Source of the DNA: Lingula anatina
Taxonomy: Eukaryota > Brachiopoda > Lingulata > Lingulida > Lingulidae
NCBI RefSeq assembly: GCF_001039355.2
Contig: NW_019775901.1
Coordinates: forward strand, 64,001-128,000
Length of the DNA: 64,000 nucleotides
Direction of reading: 5' to 3'
Each line of letters opens with the position of its first letter. Within the stretch, counting starts at the first letter, position 1. The position numbers and the translations under genes are program-made. The notes below the pieces were generated by a model, which did no database searches, was not told where the DNA came from, and saw only the letters and a program-made list of their open reading frames with translations. Below, in pieces: positions 62,509 to 64,000 of this stretch.

Positions 62509-62738
62509 GCGTTAGGTCCCAATGGCCCAATTTTGATTAGTTCTACATAGGTATCAGAGGTCCTTATTTGAATCAAGCCTGTGTGCACACAGCACGACTC
62601 CAAACACAACTCTTGGCTTCCATATTCAACCAAAAGTTCACATTAGTGATTCTCTGCTTGATCAGTGTGCTCGATTAATTTTGGACCTCTGATGCTTTCT
62701 AGATCGAATCAGATTGGGTCTCGTGGACTTTAACGTGA
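62509..62738. repeat. Imperfect long inverted repeat (old foldback or MITE)
   Basis: The left arm, from GCGTTAGGTCCCAATGGCCC through ATCAGAGGTCC, pairs imperfectly with the right arm, from GGACCTCTGAT through GATTGGG..GGACTTTAACGTG. The best-matched core is the 11-bp ATCAGAGGTCC/GGACCTCTGAT pair; total arm length is about 55 nt. No target duplication is evident. Confidence 0.5.
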
Positions 62739-64000
62739 ATAACACAATTAAAGTGGTGCATTTTCCATATCCAAAGCATTCCTACGATGCTAAACAAATC
62801 CATTATGCCAAGGTGGACAAGAATACCAAACATTGCACTTAATGTGTTGAACTAACAAGGCAATAACTTTTATGAGTTCCTTCAGTTTGTTGACCATTGA
62901 TAAGAAAAAAAATTCAAGTTTGTTGTTGTTATTTGTGAACTGTTTACGTAACCAGGACGCATGTTGGTTCAACCTTTTGCCTCAGTATGTTGTTTTGAGA
63001 TCTTGTGTCTGATTATTTATTATTGCATGCTTTTTAGGTTCTGATCAAATAAGTGATGTATTCTTTTCAGACAGATATTTGGTGTCATTATCTTATGTGT
63101 ATAACACATTTAAAAAAATTTGTAAGTTTGGCCAAGTAAATGTGTGAGAATTCTTTCTCTGTACAGTTTTATTATCTGTAAATTTATACTTTCTAAAAAA
63201 ATGGCAGCTGTAGTCTGCTGTAATGTACTATACTTGAGAAGTGTCGTCTGCCATGTGTGGATGTCTTTTCTGTTTATTCTTATTTTTTAGCCAGAATCAT
63301 GATAAGACTTGACGGTGTTCCTAAAGATATAATTTATCAACCACATTCTCAGAACAAATAATAATTCTGGACATTTCAGTAAATATGCAGATACTTCAGC
63401 TTGATCTCACCTTTCAGTTTTTTTCATTCTAAATTCTGGATATGCATTTGGATGAAACTTGATTGAAACTCATCACTTATTCTTTCTTATCAAGTTTAAA
63501 CTAGATAAAAACCAAATCAGAATGTTATCAGACCATAGTGGCATGCTTTTTTACAAAGTTATTTGAGTTGTCTGTTTCATTAGAATTGCATATTATCTTA
63601 ATCTAATGTGTATCTTTTCTTAACCCATTTGCCGTCAGCCTTTTTTCTGGCTGACATTTCATGCACCGGAAATGAAAAAAAAAATGGATAAAAGTTGGCA
63701 AATGTTTGTCTCCTGTGTGGATATATATTGTTTGGAACACCCACAGTTTAAAAAAGAATGATGCCCATTGATTAATGAATAACGGCCTGATGGCAAAGTG
63801 ACATAATATTGGCCCTGGGTATAGGTACGATAAATCTTAGGAAAATGATGTAAAAGAGTTCAGTATGTTAAGTGTGGCATTGATTAAGTAATAGATACTA
63901 AATAAGCATTGAACATTTAACCCAAGTCCCTTCCAAGGCGTGGGCACTGGTACAGTAAACTGACAAAAAAGAATTAAGATCCAAGTAAAGGAGATGAATG

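Larger units (their letters stand above)
60457..64000 (+). other. Plexin intron, continuing past the window
   Basis: Starts with a consensus GTAAGT donor. No exon encoding the first IPT/TIG domain is recognisable before the window ends, so it probably lies downstream. Contents: poly(C) near 61580, the (CA)n array at 61685-61757, and the foldback at 62509-62738. Confidence 0.65.

Overview
The window is eukaryotic, from the nuclear genome of a bilaterian animal and most likely a marine invertebrate. This rests on split coding exons with GT-AG introns of 0.3 to about 24 kb, AT-rich low-complexity DNA, abundant (CA)n and (CT)n microsatellites, a decayed LINE and several small inverted-repeat elements. 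I see no bacterial operon, CRISPR array or plasmid feature. A lophotrochozoan such as a mollusc is plausible, but nothing here fixes the taxon.

The one convincing host gene is a plexin on the + strand: the 5' coding part of a semaphorin receptor. Five coding exons join with matching phases: 27743-28906 (5' leader end, signal peptide, most of the sema domain), 29229-29414 and 34319-34447 (rest of the sema domain), 58179-58279 and 60324-60456 (first PSI domain with eight cysteines). Together they give 565 residues. The gene runs off the right edge before its IPT/TIG domains, later PSI domains, transmembrane helix and cytoplasmic GAP. The tail of the PSI domain favours plexin B over plexin A.

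Left part, 1-27.7 kb: a 5'-truncated, frameshifted LINE reverse transcriptase (1-1454), then noncoding DNA that is either intergenic or the first plexin intron(s). It holds small hairpin or MITE-like elements (about 1.8, 4.9, 13.6 and 16.1 kb), degenerate tandem arrays (5.8 kb, 9.9 kb, and 19.4 kb with repeated AGGTCA half-sites), a possible solo LTR (14.1 kb), and a well-defined hAT-like nonautonomous transposon at 20339-21006 with 77-bp perfect terminal repeats and an 8-bp target duplication.

Right part, 27.7-64 kb: plexin exons and introns. The 34.3-43.1 kb stretch is dominated by two consecutive near-identical duplications of about 2.2 kb, each with a single N at the junction. One contains a second copy of the third coding exon. 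Microsatellite length differences between copies and the single-N joins point to uncollapsed haplotypes in the assembly rather than biology. The same signature, a single N between overlapping ends, occurs in the LINE at position 966.

I found no convincing previously undescribed system. The most useful second looks are the assembly duplications and what they do to the plexin gene model, the hAT-like MITE, the nuclear-receptor-half-site minisatellite, the TACGTCA array, and small expression features of the plexin gene (overlapping uORF, NAGNAG acceptor).
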